Part shown: positions 1-8,848 of the stretch, piece after piece
Layout of the letters: the number at the start of each line of letters is the position of its first letter
How positions within the stretch are numbered: the stretch's first letter is position 1
DNA from: Pseudomonas sp. UBA5706
GTDB taxonomy: Bacteria > Pseudomonadota > Gammaproteobacteria > Pseudomonadales > Pseudomonadaceae
Direction: 5' to 3'
Assembly (NCBI RefSeq): GCF_002419965.1
Contig: NZ_DIHC01000001.1
Span: 201,533-265,532, forward strand
Length of the DNA: 64,000 nucleotides
Notes under the pieces: model-generated
What the model was told of the DNA's origin: nothing
The model's input: only the letters and a program-made list of their open reading frames with translations
Databases searched by the model: none
Translations under genes and position numbers: made by a program

Positions 1-613
1 GGCTCAGGCCGGCGCCACTACCCAGCACCAGCGATGGATCGAATACTTCCAGCGAGAAGCCGTGGAAGCCCTTATCCCAGAGCACTGCCAGGTCGAAAGC
101 GAACAGGCTGATCACTTCTAGCAACAGCGCAACGGCCAGCACCTTGGCGCTGGCCCCCACATCGAGATAGCCCAGCAGCAGCGTTGCAGCCAGCCACAAC
201 ACCCCGAACCACTGCCACGCCAGGTCGATACCGGTCAGGTCCTTGAGTACCAGGCTGCTGAAGAATGACAGGCTGCCGAACGTTCCGATTGTGATCGCGT
301 TGTAGGTCATCACCGCCAGCCAGGCGGCGATACGACCAGCGCGCTCGCCGAAACCGGCACTTATGTAGGCGTAGAACGCGCCAGCGTTGGTGATGCGCTG
401 GCTCATCTTCAGATAGCCAACCGCGAACACCGAAAAAATCAGCGCCGCCACGATGTAGGTGCCAGGCGTACCCGCGCCAGTCCCAAGGGCGATCGAAAGC
501 GTAGTCAGTGACACCACGATGCCCATTGGGGCAACGGCGGCAAGCACCAGCAGGACCAGGTCCTTGGTATCCAGCGTATCGCGCCTGAGAGAATTGTCTG
601 GGGATGTCGACAT
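1..613 (-). CDS. APC-family amino-acid permease, 3' end cut by window edge
   Basis: Inner-membrane amino-acid or polyamine transporter of the APC superfamily. Only the first ~204 residues are in the window. They run from an ATG at 613 through several hydrophobic helices, with the family's early 'VAPMG' motif in the first helix and an 'ITNAGAFYAYIS' stretch after the second. The frame is open to base 1, so the C-terminal half is missing from the window, not mutated. It is divergent from the SDR gene at 860; the 246 bp between them must hold both promoters. The nearby aminotransferase, dioxygenase and hydrolase suggest uptake of an amino-bearing substrate, but nothing visible fixes which one. 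Confidence 0.85.
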   Translation of the reverse strand, partial: MSTSPDNSLRRDTLDTKDLVLLVLAAVAPMGIVVSLTTLSIALGTGAGTPGTYIVAALIFSVFAVGYLKMSQRITNAGAFYAYISAGFGERAGRIAAWLAVMTYNAITIGTFGSLSFFSSLVLKDLTGIDLAWQWFGVLWLAATLLLGYLDVGASAKVLAVALLLEVISLFAFDLAVLWDKGFHGFSLEVFDPSLVLGSGAGLS

Positions 614-859
614 GGTTTCAGCGCCTCGAAAACGGATTGTAATTGCCGCGAGGCTAACGTCGCGCCGCCCCGATTCAACAGGTTACCTGCGGCCAAATTC
701 ACCTCGCGCAATGACCTTCGCGCGATCCATGAACCGTTACGTCCGCTGTCCGTTTTGCACCTGTTAACGCCTGCCAAGGCTTCCTAGACTCCCTAGCGAG
801 ACACTTGATCGAGGGCACTCCCCCTTTGTGCCCCCCCTGCTTGCCGATGGAGGCGACTC

Positions 860-1657
860 ATGCGATTCAACAATAAAATAGCCATTGTCACCGGTTCGAG
901 TTCGGGCAATGGCCGCGCTATTGCGCTTGCGCTGGCCGCCGAGGGCGCCCGCCTGGTGTGCTCGGATCTAAAGAGCAGTGCCCGCCCGGAAGGCTTCGAG
1001 AACGACCTGCACATCGACACTGACCAATTGATCCGCGACAAAGGTGGCGAAGCGATTTTCGTCAAGGCCGACGTCTCGCGTTACGCCGACATGCAAGCCC
1101 TGGTAGACGCCGCGGTCGAGCGTTTCGGGCGGCTGGACATCATGATCAATAACGCCGGCGTGGCGGTGGAGCTCAAGACCATCGTCGAAGAAACCGAAGC
1201 CGATTACGACCTGACCATGAACGTCAACACCAAGGGCACCTGGCTGGGTTGCAAGTTCGCGATCACACAGATGATGAAGCAGGACGTCAGCGAAACCGGA
1301 ACGCGCGGCAAGATCGTCAATATCTCTTCAATCGGCGGACTGGTCGGCTTGGCCCAGGAAGCATCCTATTGCGCTTCCAAGGGCGCGGTTAACAACCTGA
1401 CCCGGCAATTGGCGGTGGACTTTGCTGCACAAAAAATTAACGTCAATGCCGTGTGCCCAGGCTTTCTCGCCACCGCCATGGTGCGCCAGGAGCTGGACGA
1501 TCCAGCGATCAAGACCTTGCTGGAAGACCTCACGCCCTGGCCGCGCATCGGCAACGTTCAGGACGTGGCAAAAGCTGTGACCTTCCTTGCTTCCGAAGAC
1601 GCTCAATGGATGACCGGCTCGCTGCTGACCGTCGACGGCGCCTACACGGCGCAGTAA
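860..1657 (+). CDS. short-chain dehydrogenase/reductase (SDR), 265 aa
   Basis: Classical NAD(P)-dependent oxidoreductase with a Rossmann fold. It shows the glycine-rich cofactor motif TGSSSGNG near residues 11-18, the NNAG motif near residue 96, the catalytic Ser in 'NISS' and the YxxxK dyad in 'YCASK'. The length is typical of classical SDRs. The usual third residue of the glycine motif is kept, but the middle of it reads SSGNG where many members have xxGIG. A purine-rich 'GGAGG' lies just before the ATG at 860. It converges on the aminotransferase gene across a shared terminator. The substrate is unknown; an alcohol or hydroxy-acid intermediate of the neighbouring pathway is a reasonable inference. 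Confidence 0.9.
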   Translation: MRFNNKIAIVTGSSSGNGRAIALALAAEGARLVCSDLKSSARPEGFENDLHIDTDQLIRDKGGEAIFVKADVSRYADMQALVDAAVERFGRLDIMINNAGVAVELKTIVEETEADYDLTMNVNTKGTWLGCKFAITQMMKQDVSETGTRGKIVNISSIGGLVGLAQEASYCASKGAVNNLTRQLAVDFAAQKINVNAVCPGFLATAMVRQELDDPAIKTLLEDLTPWPRIGNVQDVAKAVTFLASEDAQWMTGSLLTVDGAYTAQ

Positions 1658-1723
1658 ACACCTAAGCCCAGAGCTCGCATCCCCAGGTACGTGTACAAGT
1701 GGGACCGAGCTCTCTGCGAGGCA

Positions 1724-1765
1724 ATAAAAAACGGCGCAACCCGCGAGGGCAGCGCCGTTTTTTAT
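1724..1765. terminator. bidirectional rho-independent terminator
   Basis: A perfect GC-rich stem (ACGGCGC/GCGCCGT) is flanked by A-run on the left and T-run on the right. It can therefore end transcription of the SDR gene rightwards and of the aminotransferase gene leftwards. Confidence 0.85.
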
Positions 1766-1777
1766 GGCTGAAAGCGA

Positions 1778-3112
1778 TCAGCCTTCGGCAGCTTCTTTCA
1801 CAGCCTGACGTGCAGCACGTTCGGTAGCCGCGATGAAGCCATCAACGTCAGCTTCGGTCATCACCGTGGACAGGAACGCCTTACCGGTTTTAGCGATGTG
1901 ATAGCCCTCAAGCACCAGGTTGCGTTGCAGCCGTGTTACCCACTTGGACTCTTCCTTGCTGGAATAGCCACTGCGGTAATCGCGAATCTCACGCGGGTGA
2001 CCAAAGACCATGAACATCGACGAGAATCCCGTGACCTGGCCCGGGAAGCCGGCCTTGGCGAACGCCTCGGTGACACCCGCACGCAGGCGATCACCCAGTA
2101 CGTCCAGGCGATCGGACTCGGCCTGGGTGTACAGGTCCAGGCAAATCTTGCCGGCGGTCATGGTGATCGGGTTGGCGGTGAACGTACCGCTCCAGGGCAG
2201 CAAAGGCTTGCCTTCACGATGATCGAAGACCTGCATGAACTTGCGCAGCCCGGCCACGGCACCCACCGGGAAACCACCGCCGATGATCTTCGCCAGCACC
2301 GTCAGGTCAGGCTTGATGTTGAAGCGTGTCTGCGCGCCGCCGCGATGGACACGGAAGGTGATGACCTCGTCGAGGATGAACACTGCGCCGATCTCGGTCG
2401 CTACGCGACGGATCATGCTAATGAACGCCTCCGAGACCGGAACGAAACCGAAGTAGCTCGGTGCCGGATCGATCAGGATCGCGGCAATGGCGTCGCGGTT
2501 GGCAAGGATGATGCGCTCGGCCGCTTCGACGTCATTGAACGGAATCACCACCACATCGTTCTTGACGCCCTCCGGCACGCCCTTGGAGTAACCGATGGAC
2601 TTGGGGTCCTGGCCCCAGTTCTCCGGTGATGAGTCCAGGCTGACTTCGGCATAGTCGTATGAGCCGTGGTAGACGCCTTCGCACTTGACGATTTTCGAGC
2701 GACCGGTGATCGCCCGCGCCGCTTTGATCGCGCACATGACCGCTTCGGAGCCAGAGTTGGAGAAGCGCACCCATTCGAAGCTCTCGGCGCGTTCGCAGAT
2801 GGTTTCCGCCAGCGCCACTTCGGGCTCGGTCGGCAAGGTAAACGCGGTGCCCTTGGTGACTTGCTCCTGAATGGCCGCAACGATGGCCGGGTGGGCATGC
2901 CCGTGGATCAGCGAGGCAAAGTTGTTGAGCAGGTCAAGACGGCGAGTACCGTCGACATCGGTGACATAAGCCCCCGAACCACTACCCGCATACACCGGGA
3001 AGGGTTCCTGCCACGGCAGGATACGGGTGATGCCGCCGGGCATGACGTTGGTCGCGCGGTCATAAAGGGCTTTGGACTGGCTGTGATTTTCGGGCCATTT
3101 TGCAGCTGACAT
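1778..3112 (-). CDS. class-III PLP aminotransferase (glutamate-1-semialdehyde aminomutase-like), 444 aa
   Basis: Fold-type I, PLP-dependent aminotransferase of the class III/GSA-aminomutase group. Visible features are 'SGSEAVMCAIKAARA' for phosphate binding, the Asp of 'FILDEVITFR' that pairs with the PLP ring nitrogen, and the Schiff-base Lys in 'LAKIIGGGFPVGA'. The length is normal for the family. It is unlikely to be hemL for tetrapyrrole synthesis, because its sequence is divergent and it sits in a peripheral catabolic-looking cluster. The alpha/beta hydrolase lies just upstream on the same strand (62 bp away), so the two may be co-transcribed. The true amino donor and acceptor cannot be read from sequence. 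Confidence 0.88.
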   Translation of the reverse strand: MSAAKWPENHSQSKALYDRATNVMPGGITRILPWQEPFPVYAGSGSGAYVTDVDGTRRLDLLNNFASLIHGHAHPAIVAAIQEQVTKGTAFTLPTEPEVALAETICERAESFEWVRFSNSGSEAVMCAIKAARAITGRSKIVKCEGVYHGSYDYAEVSLDSSPENWGQDPKSIGYSKGVPEGVKNDVVVIPFNDVEAAERIILANRDAIAAILIDPAPSYFGFVPVSEAFISMIRRVATEIGAVFILDEVITFRVHRGGAQTRFNIKPDLTVLAKIIGGGFPVGAVAGLRKFMQVFDHREGKPLLPWSGTFTANPITMTAGKICLDLYTQAESDRLDVLGDRLRAGVTEAFAKAGFPGQVTGFSSMFMVFGHPREIRDYRSGYSSKEESKWVTRLQRNLVLEGYHIAKTGKAFLSTVMTEADVDGFIAATERAARQAVKEAAEG

Positions 3113-3174
3113 AGTGAGATTCCTTGGAGCGGGCAGACCGGATTTGGAAACGGGTTGTTAGAGAAGAAGATCGA

Positions 3175-4068
3175 TCACAGATGGCGCTTGAACCACTCTA
3201 CGGCGGCGCTGCTGGAAGCCTGGAATTCACTCAGGTACGGGTCGAAGTGACCGCAGTTCAGCAGCACCAGATGCTTGGGTTGCAAGGCGGTCTCGTAGGC
3301 CTTGAGCGCCGCATCCGGTACGGTGACGGTGTCCTTGAGAGCAACGATGATCTGCAGCGGCGTCGGGCTGATGCGATCGATGGCGTAGCCCGGTTCGTAC
3401 TCGTTGAGCAATTCGATACTCTTGAGCGTGACCGCGTTGCGCCAGGCCGGGGCAACGGTGTCGCCGCTCTGGGTAAAAAAGTCGTAGCTGTCCTGGCCAG
3501 GCAACGCGCAGTCGGCCTTGGGATCTTCGGCGACCACTTCCATTAGCAGCGGTTCTTCACCGGCGTAACGGGCGGCACGATCGGCCTCGAAGGCTTCGAT
3601 CAAGCCCGGCAACAAGTCAGGACGCACCGCCATCCTCACGTCGGCGGAGCCGCTGATGGCAGGCACTTGGGAGGACACGCATTTGACCCGGCGATCGAAG
3701 GCGGCGACCTGCAACACATGACCGCCGCTGTAGCTCGAACCCCAGACGCCGATGCGCGAGGCATCAATGTTATCCAGGCTGCTGACGTAGGTGATCGCGT
3801 CGCGGTAATCGCGGACCTGCAATTGCGGGTCGGCCTCCTGACGCGGCAGGCCTTCGCTGGCGCCGAAGTTACGGTTGTCATAAACCAGCACCGCGAAGCC
3901 GCTCTGTGCAAAGACCTCAGCGTAGCGGTCCAGGTACTGCTCCTTGACCGCAGTAAAACCGTGAGCCATGACGATAGCGGGGTGTTGGCCGCCAGCGCCC
4001 GTCGGTAAATAAAGCCAGCCTTTCAGCGTCAGGCCATCGGTTGTTTTAAAGCTGATATCGCTACGCAT
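3175..4068 (-). CDS. alpha/beta hydrolase (dipeptidyl-peptidase/DltD-like, S15/DLH type), 297 aa
   Basis: Serine hydrolase with an alpha/beta fold. The oxyanion region 'VMAHGFTAVKEQ', the nucleophile elbow GSSYSGG (Ser in GxSxG context), an Asp-bearing 'IVALKDTVT' strand and a C-terminal catalytic His in 'NCGHFDPY' are all visible. I chose the ATG at 4068 because AGGAG lies six bases upstream. The longer open frame to 4224 has no ribosome site and its extra N-terminus looks non-coding. An acyl or peptide bond is the likely target. It is followed on the same strand by the class-III aminotransferase and is divergent from the PhyH gene. Confidence 0.85.
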   Translation of the reverse strand: MRSDISFKTTDGLTLKGWLYLPTGAGGQHPAIVMAHGFTAVKEQYLDRYAEVFAQSGFAVLVYDNRNFGASEGLPRQEADPQLQVRDYRDAITYVSSLDNIDASRIGVWGSSYSGGHVLQVAAFDRRVKCVSSQVPAISGSADVRMAVRPDLLPGLIEAFEADRAARYAGEEPLLMEVVAEDPKADCALPGQDSYDFFTQSGDTVAPAWRNAVTLKSIELLNEYEPGYAIDRISPTPLQIIVALKDTVTVPDAALKAYETALQPKHLVLLNCGHFDPYLSEFQASSSAAVEWFKRHL

Positions 4069-4323
4069 GAGCATCTCCTGGCACGAGGAACCGGTGTCGA
4101 CACGGCCCTTTTCCAGCAGATGTTGCAGTTCGATGGCGCTCGCGCACAGGTTAGCGGTGGCCAAACTTCTGTGGCTGACAGCCAAAAAACGTTGGCCTTC
4201 AAAACGTAGAAAATTGGCCGTCATCCACCTGTTTGGCCCTCCACCCCAGTCCTACTATCGGTTCATGTCATGCCTTACGCCGTTGCGCAAGGCGCTGAGA
4301 GTCCCGTAGGACTGGAGAATCCC

Positions 4324-5214
4324 ATGCTTGCCACGCAAAGCCATATCCCAAGCGAAGCCATGACCAAACTGCGCGAAGTGCCTGCGGGCACCGCACCGGC
4401 GATCGTCAAGCAAATCATCGATGAAGACGGTGGCGTCATCATCAAGGGCCTGTTCAGCGCCCAAGTGGACCGCTTCAACGCCGAGATGGACCCGATCGTC
4501 GCTGGTTGGGCTGAAGGCAACACCGGGCCTGACTGGATGCAGGAGTTCGCCGGTAAGAAGACCAAGCGCGTGACGCAACTGATCCGCCGCAGCAAGACCT
4601 TCCGCGAAGAGATGCTCGACCACGATATCCTGCTGTCCTACATCGATACCTTGATGCTGGAAACCAGCGACGCCTACTGGATGAACGCCGCGCAGATCAT
4701 CGAAATCCAGCCGAGCGAAAAACTGCAGTACCTGCACCGCGATCTGGAGAACTACCCGGTATTCCGCAATCTGGGCCCGGCGGGGCCTGAAGTCATGTGC
4801 AACTGTCTGGTGGCGCTGTCTGAATACACCGAAGAGATGGGTGCTACCCGTATCATTCCGGGCAGCCAGCACTGGCCCGATTTCAACGATCGCGAACGCA
4901 TCGAGAACACGCCGACCATCCCAGTGGTCATGGAAAAAGGCGATGCATTCCTCTACTCAGGCAAAGTCGTGCATGGCGGCGGCGCCAACGTGTCCAATCG
5001 CCCACGTCGCGCCCTGGCCTTGGCATTCTGCCCAGGCTGGCTGGTACCTGAAGAGGCCTACCCGTTCGCCGTGCCGCTGGAGATGGCCCGCACCCTGAGC
5101 AAACGAGCCCAACAATTGACAGGCTTCCGCTCACAACATAACCAGAAACTCGGCGGCGGCACCCTATGGAGTCTGGACTACGTCGAACTGGCCAAAGTCC
5201 TCGAACTGGACTGA
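4324..5214 (+). CDS. phytanoyl-CoA dioxygenase (PhyH) family protein, 296 aa
   Basis: Fe(II)/2-oxoglutarate-dependent dioxygenase of the PhyH superfamily, expected to hydroxylate a small molecule. The iron-binding HxD is in 'LHRDLENYP', the distal His in 'VVHGGGANVS', and an Arg for 2-oxoglutarate follows in 'RPRRALAL'. The start at 4324 is preceded by TGGAG at good spacing; the longer frame from 4270 has none. It is divergently transcribed from the alpha/beta hydrolase, with ~255 bp of shared regulatory DNA. With the SDR and aminotransferase it suggests a hydroxylation-oxidation-transamination route, but the substrate is unknown and the assignment to one pathway is inferred from position only. 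Confidence 0.88.
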   Translation: MLATQSHIPSEAMTKLREVPAGTAPAIVKQIIDEDGGVIIKGLFSAQVDRFNAEMDPIVAGWAEGNTGPDWMQEFAGKKTKRVTQLIRRSKTFREEMLDHDILLSYIDTLMLETSDAYWMNAAQIIEIQPSEKLQYLHRDLENYPVFRNLGPAGPEVMCNCLVALSEYTEEMGATRIIPGSQHWPDFNDRERIENTPTIPVVMEKGDAFLYSGKVVHGGGANVSNRPRRALALAFCPGWLVPEEAYPFAVPLEMARTLSKRAQQLTGFRSQHNQKLGGGTLWSLDYVELAKVLELD

Positions 5215-5307
5215 GCGCGCCGTTCAATCGATAGGCCCGCGCCTGCACCAAACTTTGGCAGGCGGGTGCGAACCTCACCAATACCGCTCGCTGCGCCTAC
5301 CTGCCTT

Positions 5308-5353
5308 GGGTAGCCAAATGATCTTTGTGAGCGATCGTTTGGCTTCTACCTGG
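5308..5353. repeat. imperfect palindrome between PhyH gene and small ORF
   Basis: Left arm GGTAGCCAAATGATC and right arm GATCGTTTGGCTTCTACC are near inverses around a short loop. There is no T-run, so it is not a clear terminator. It could be a REP-like element or an operator. It is the only structured signal in the 339 bp gap from 5215 to 5553. Confidence 0.4.
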
Positions 5354-5553
5354 GGTGTGTTGTATTTGATCAGAGATCACTGATACCCGATGCAATGTCA
5401 CGGTAAATTCCTGGCGCTTGCCTATCTGGCTGTTGCCGATCGGAATTCGCTGAACGCTTTAGCCAGACCTGACTCCAAATCTTGCCCAGGCGCTAACAAC
5501 CAGCGTATCGCGTCGACGGGTGTGTGAATCATTTGCCTAATCAAGGAATTCCC

Positions 5554-5709
5554 ATGACCGACCCACGCAACGTCGCCCACGACAAAAAAGTCCAGCAAGA
5601 GAAAAAGAACCACGGCGAAGAAATCGCGCCCGATGCCGAGCACGCGCCGCAGCCAGGTCTGAAGCCAGCGCTCAAACATGGCGATGACAAGCAAGACGAG
5701 GAGGCTTGA
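5554..5709 (+). CDS. small hydrophilic protein, 51 aa
   Basis: Very polar, Lys/Glu/Asp-rich small protein with no signal peptide or hydrophobic segment, likely disordered. The ATG at 5554 is preceded by AAGGAA seven bases upstream, a good Pseudomonas ribosome site; the longer in-frame start at 5524 has none. No family is recognised. It stands alone between the PhyH and HAD genes. The ribosome site and normal Pseudomonas codon choice favour a real gene; the function is unknown. Confidence 0.6.
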   Translation: MTDPRNVAHDKKVQQEKKNHGEEIAPDAEHAPQPGLKPALKHGDDKQDEEA

Positions 5710-5989
5710 GCCAGGTAAGGGTGTGACGTAGAGATTGCCATTCGGCGGCGCTGACTGGAGTCAGCAGCCGCTACATCGCGGCGGATTTACGTGTTCACGC
5801 CGATACTTCTATAGATCGGCTTTCCTGCTTCACGATCAAGCAAAAAGCAGCTTTCCATAACGTTGCCAAGGTCAGCGAGTCGCCCCTGATCGCATTAATT
5901 ACCCCGCGTAAGCACTGAGCCCAAGCTACCCAGGCAATGGCCTTGCGCAGTATAGAGTCAGTTCAAAACCTGCTGCCGAACCATCACCT

Positions 5990-6685
5990 TCAGGATGGAG
6001 TCAGCAATTGCGACAGCTCAGAAAGGTCCTTTAGCACGGCGTCAGGTTTCCAGGAAGGATGGAGTGGTTCTCCCTCCCGATCGATCCAGACAGACCGAAT
6101 GCCCAGTTCATGGCAAACCTTCAAGTCACTAAACTGGCCCATGGCTACGTGAATCGTTTCGTCTTTTGTGACGCCCATGACGGAGTGCGCATGCAGGAAC
6201 AGACGGTGATCGGGCTTGTAAGCTTGCGCCTGCTGGGCGGTGATCACGAAATCGATAGGCGTGCCGATCGCATTTACGGTTCCGGCGATAAGATTGTCAC
6301 TGGTGTTGCTGACAATGCCGATGCGGTAGCGTTCGCGCAGCTGGCTAAGCGCGGCAGGGACTTCCGGATGCGGCTCAATCTTTCCCAAGGTGGCCAATAG
6401 CGTTTCCAGGTCTGCCGACGTGGCTTTATAACCGGCCTCAGATAACGCCTCATTCAAACTCGCATTGAGTACCGCCTCATACTCGCGAAAAGGTGATTGC
6501 TGCTGGTGCTGCGTGGCTATCTCTCGCACGCGGTCCGCCAACCCTGCGATTCGTTCTTGCGACGCTTCGGCCATGTGGCTGCTGAGGACTGTGGCGGCAG
6601 CCTGCCGCACAGCACGGTGCCACTGGACGAGGGTGCCATAGCAGTCGAAGGTAATGACTTTGGGAAGGGGATCTAGCTTGAGCAT
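5990..6685 (-). CDS. HAD-superfamily hydrolase, haloacid dehalogenase type II-like, 231 aa
   Basis: Cytosolic HAD-fold hydrolase. Motif I appears as 'TFDCYGTL' with the nucleophilic Asp near residue 14, motif II Thr/Ser is in 'GIVSNTSDN', motif III Lys is in 'AYKPDHRLF', and a C-terminal acidic/Asp region follows. 'FDCYGTL' is typical of L-2-haloacid dehalogenase and related phosphatases. The length fits. It is monocistronic by position. Whether it is a dehalogenase or a phosphatase cannot be told without the substrate-pocket residues aligned. Confidence 0.85.
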   Translation of the reverse strand: MLKLDPLPKVITFDCYGTLVQWHRAVRQAAATVLSSHMAEASQERIAGLADRVREIATQHQQQSPFREYEAVLNASLNEALSEAGYKATSADLETLLATLGKIEPHPEVPAALSQLRERYRIGIVSNTSDNLIAGTVNAIGTPIDFVITAQQAQAYKPDHRLFLHAHSVMGVTKDETIHVAMGQFSDLKVCHELGIRSVWIDREGEPLHPSWKPDAVLKDLSELSQLLTPS

Positions 6686-7028
6686 GAAAACGTTCTCCGA
6701 TATATCGCCTCATCATGCAGCAATCGGATCACAGACGGCAACGAGGATGGTTTTCAGCTTTCAGCAGATTGTCCTTGAACTCCCCTGCTGCAGTTTTGGC
6801 ACACCCATAATGATCGATAGGCTTGGGCGGTGCCGGGAATGGACACATGACCGGCAGGTCCACGACTGCCCGGAAAACCTGGGCGTGCGCTTTATTTCCG
6901 GTTTTGGTAGCCATCCAGGGAAATATCACTCCCTGTGCTGAGCCTCTATATGCCTTTGTTTCTTCATACAGTGGCAGCCATGTAGACTTGAACAAATCCC
7001 ACTCTGCTATTGATATGACGGTGACCGC
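6686..7028. other. intergenic stretch with no supported gene
   Basis: Between the HAD gene and the secreted orphan. A leftward open frame (about 6729-7053) has no ATG or ribosome site and resembles no family I know; it may be the remains of a gene. No clear promoter motif or terminator is seen. Confidence 0.4.
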
Positions 7029-7457
7029 GTGGTGCGTTTGCTTTTGATATGTTTACTGCTCCTGCCTTCTCTGGCGTCGGCTTTGCCTGTTTTACCAGAC
7101 ACTGCGCTCTATGCCAGCAGGACAAGCGGCTGCCACGATGTTGATCTCTCGACCTGGCAGCATCCGGTTCGCGCCGTGTTCGAAAAGGCGGATATCAAAC
7201 TTGAAGGCGTCCAACTCTGTAATGGCGATCACTACGCGATTTTTACAGCAGAGCTGCCGTACGATCCCACGGGGCAGACCAACCCGTATTTTCACCCGCT
7301 GTATCGTCACATCCGTGCTACCAACGGCAAATGGCCCTATGCAATTGTGGCCAGCAGCGACAATATCGTGGTGTACGTCAGCTACTCGGAACACGGCGTT
7401 GTCCAGGTGGATTACGAGCAATATGCGATGCCTCAGGAGATAGCGAAGCATCCGTGA
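7029..7457 (+). CDS. secreted orphan protein with signal peptide, 142 aa
   Basis: Starts with a short basic-hydrophobic leader ending 'PSLASA', a good type I signal peptide with cleavage after about residue 18. The mature ~124 residues hold two Cys (around 'SGCHDVD' and 'QLCNGDH') that could form one disulfide in the periplasm. The start is GTG at 7029 or the next codon, GTG at 7032; neither has a strong ribosome site. I do not recognise the family. The beta-rich pattern and small size suggest a periplasmic binding or inhibitor-like protein, which is inference only. Confidence 0.6.
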   Translation: MVRLLLICLLLLPSLASALPVLPDTALYASRTSGCHDVDLSTWQHPVRAVFEKADIKLEGVQLCNGDHYAIFTAELPYDPTGQTNPYFHPLYRHIRATNGKWPYAIVASSDNIVVYVSYSEHGVVQVDYEQYAMPQEIAKHP

Positions 7458-7889
7458 AGCCGGGCACCGGCCCGACCACACGCTCAAACCCTGGACTTGC
7501 GGCGATAGACTTTGGCCGTCCTCCGCGAACCCTACCTGGCCAAAACAGAGAAGATGGATGGGCGCACTGCAGGAATGATGGCAAGGGAGAATCTCGAATT
7601 GGCTACTCTAGCTGCAGTGACGCGCTCTGTGCGCGCTCGGCATTGACGTCTTGCGCCATCATGCGCGGGAGACGAGGCCATGAGGCAAGCGTCCAGCCAA
7701 AACGCCTTGACCCGATCTTCGCCTCATCCGGCTCACTGATAGCTGGATCTCCTATCCGCGACGTCGCATCGCGCGACTACACACCCGATCAGACAGATGT
7801 GCGCTACTCCCTGTCTCGATCCGAAGCCCTGGCGAATCTTCAGGGCATACCCATTCAAGACTTCCCTATTCACGCGCGTATCAGAAAAG
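7458..7889. other. intergenic stretch, nothing identifiable
   Basis: 432 bp between two convergent genes. Several short open frames overlap one another, but none has a ribosome site or a recognisable product. No strong terminator is visible. Confidence 0.4.
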
Positions 7890-8282
7890 TCATCGCTGCA
7901 CGGCGATGCATTTGATCTCCAAGAGGAGGCCGGGTCGAGCCAATTCACCGACACCTATGCATGTCCATGCACACGTGCTCCTGGGGAAGACTTCATCCTT
8001 CACTCGTCTAAAGGTCGGCATGTGTCGATGCATATCGACGTGATAAGTCGTCATTTCGACGACATCCTCAAACTCACAACCGCCGGCCCCCAAGACCAGC
8101 CGCAGATTCTCCCACGCCGCCAAAAACTGCTGCTCAGGGTCTTCGATAACTGACAATTCCGGCGTCCGACCCACCTGCCCCGCGCAATAGAGCGTTTTCC
8201 CTACCTTTACAGCTGGTGCATAACCAGCATGCTCGCAGAGCAATCTCATGCCATCTGGAACGATGATCTGACGATCAGTCAT
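7890..8282 (-). CDS. RidA family (YjgF/YER057c/UK114) protein, 130 aa
   Basis: Small trimeric deaminase-type fold. RidA proteins hydrolyse reactive enamine/imine intermediates released by PLP enzymes; other subfamilies serve catabolic pathways. The family hallmarks are present: 'LYCAGQVGRTP' in the N-terminal half and the C-terminal Arg in 'LARPGLLLEIKC', which binds the substrate carboxylate in true RidA. I chose the ATG at 8282 because the domain begins there; the frame extends to 8360 without support. A link to the aminotransferase 5 kb away is possible but unproven. Confidence 0.85.
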   Translation of the reverse strand: MTDRQIIVPDGMRLLCEHAGYAPAVKVGKTLYCAGQVGRTPELSVIEDPEQQFLAAWENLRLVLGAGGCEFEDVVEMTTYHVDMHRHMPTFRRVKDEVFPRSTCAWTCIGVGELARPGLLLEIKCIAVQR

Positions 8283-8416
8283 GGTCGTGGAGCCTAAAAT
8301 ATAAATGGACACGAAACCTACCCCAGGTGTGAGAGCGCCGTCCATCCGGGTCATCCTCATTAAACGATCGGAGCCGGAAGGTAAGATAGGAGCACGTTTA
8401 CCCCTGGGATCAACGC

Positions 8417-8847
8417 CAATGAGCGGCTTCGATTACGCAGCCACGTCAACGAGTTGTTCTCGCAACGTCGAAGCGCTGCCGACAGCCGCACTGTCGTGTC
8501 GATGATGCAGGAAGATGGCAGGCAGATCGGCCGTTTCAAGGTACGTGGGCTGACGTGGGAAATGGGATTGGCCAGCAAGCAACCGGGCTCGCATGCTTAT
8601 AAAAAGCGACAGTGGCGCGATCAGACATTCCGAATATTTTGAATCGCGCGCGTGTGTTCCGAAGGTTGGAAACTGAGTGGATACCGAACGTGGGTTCATG
8701 ACGACCCAGGAGGCTTAGTGCGGTATCCGTCATTATCTTATGCATCACTGCCACTGGATTAGGCCGCACCGGTTCAATGGCGCACTGCCCCCATGCTCAG
8801 TCCGAGAAAAGACTTAACGTCGTGTCCGGGATCAGTTGACCACTACA
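8417..8847 (+). mobile_element. decayed IS3-family transposase (orfB) remnant with right end
   Basis: Rightward translation gives pieces of an IS3-type OrfB: 'HVNELFSQRRSAA', 'IGRFKVRGL', 'GLASKQPGSHAYKK', then after a frame change and a deletion 'ETEWIPNVG', 'HYLMHH', 'WIRPHRFNGALPP' and 'LNVVSGIS' before a stop at 8837-8839. The catalytic DDE core between the N-terminal part and 'EWIP' is missing, and there is an in-frame stop and at least two frameshifts, so it is dead. The sequence after the stop (GACCACTACA) looks like the element's terminal repeat. Confidence 0.75.
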
Positions 8848-8848
8848 A

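Noticed and set aside
1778..3112. hemL (tetrapyrrole glutamate-1-semialdehyde aminomutase)
   Set aside because: Related family, but the divergent sequence and catabolic neighbourhood do not support the housekeeping role.
6729..7053. Leftward open frame between the HAD and secreted-protein genes
   Set aside because: No ATG or ribosome site, overlaps the start region of the next gene, and matches no family; it may be a gene fossil but cannot be supported.
7331..7915. Rightward 194-codon frame overlapping the secreted orphan and RidA gene
   Set aside because: Overlaps two better genes and gives an unnatural translation.
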